Below, piece by piece: positions 14,442 through 14,587 of a stretch of 14,587 bases of DNA. The notes under the pieces are model-generated. The model saw nothing but the letters and a program-made list of their open reading frames with translations, searched no databases and was not told where the DNA came from. How positions within the stretch are numbered: position 1 is the first letter of the stretch; each line of letters begins with the position of its first letter. The translations under genes and the position numbers were made by a program. The stretch is from Spirochaetaceae bacterium (GTDB lineage Bacteria > Spirochaetota > Spirochaetia > SZUA-6 > Bin103). The stretch covers positions 1 to 14,587 of the forward strand of contig JAPPKD010000269.1 of the NCBI GenBank assembly GCA_028820215.1, given 5' to 3'.

Positions 14442-14587
14442 GGTCCGCCCGCTGACATGACGCGTTGGTGGGGGGGGGGGGCCCCCCCCCGCACCCCCGG
14501 CCCCCCCCCCCCAGAAAACACCCACCGGGGAGCGCCGGGGATGCGAGGACAAACCAAAACCAGGGCGGCGGCGCGCACAAGGCGAGG
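14442..14587. other. Non-coding low-complexity tail with poly-G and poly-C runs
   Basis: After the SBP stop the sequence contains 12 consecutive G (14470-14481), 9 C (14482-14490) and another 12 C (14501-14512), separated by short C/G-rich bits. I see no gene. The runs adjoin the end of the window and look like low-quality read ends or a collapsed join; the remaining 75 nt show nothing recognisable. Confidence 0.6.

Overview
This GC-rich bacterial window is a carbohydrate uptake and breakdown locus with no mobile element, rRNA, tRNA or CRISPR array that I can support. The three-part importers (LplB-type permease, LplC/YtcP-type permease, extracellular solute-binding protein, no dedicated ATPase), the Sec-type leaders and the DUF4351 tail at the left edge would fit a free-living or host-associated high-GC spirochaete. 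That assignment is an inference from gene style only; other Gram-negative or Chloroflexota-like hosts are possible.

Layout, left to right: (1) 2-262, the 3' end of a DUF4351/Rpn-type gene cut by the window edge. (2) A plus-strand DUF4838 glycoside-hydrolase-like gene (425-2419), convergent with a minus-strand sialidase-fold (BNR/Asp-box) gene (2436-4397), with only 16 bp between them. (3) A minus-strand import operon, read right to left: LplB-type permease (8033-7077), solute-binding protein A (6934-5381), LplC-type permease (5291-4422), then the sialidase-like gene. (4) A second, damaged copy of part of that operon: solute-binding protein B (9961-8411) behind a truncated, frameshifted LplB-type pseudogene (10419-10071). 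(5) A divergent plus-strand import operon: LplB-type permease (10677-11567), LplC-type permease (11594-12511) and a larger, unrelated-looking solute-binding protein (12621-14441). (6) A low-complexity poly-G/poly-C tail (14470-14512), probably an assembly artefact.

The main structural result is that 5287-8316 and 8317-11814 are two copies of one ancestral unit of about 4.1 kb. It ran from the start of the minus LplC gene through the minus SBP, the minus LplB, a shared divergent control region, the plus LplB and the first quarter of the plus LplC. After tandem duplication each copy lost a different part. The left copy lost the plus-strand LplB and the start of LplC (1,114 bp), leaving a 42-bp scar. 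The right copy lost most of the minus-strand LplB (621 bp). Adding the losses back gives 4,144 and 4,119 bp, which agree to within small indels. The visible outcome is one functional gene set in each direction plus one extra solute-binding protein (A and B differ at about 67 of 517 positions by hand count).

Working model: the two importers bring oligosaccharides across the inner membrane, powered by a shared ATPase encoded elsewhere. The DUF4838 and sialidase-fold proteins, neither of which has a signal peptide, act on the imported glycan in the cytoplasm. Stem-loops between the operon genes probably set the ratio of binding protein to permease mRNA.
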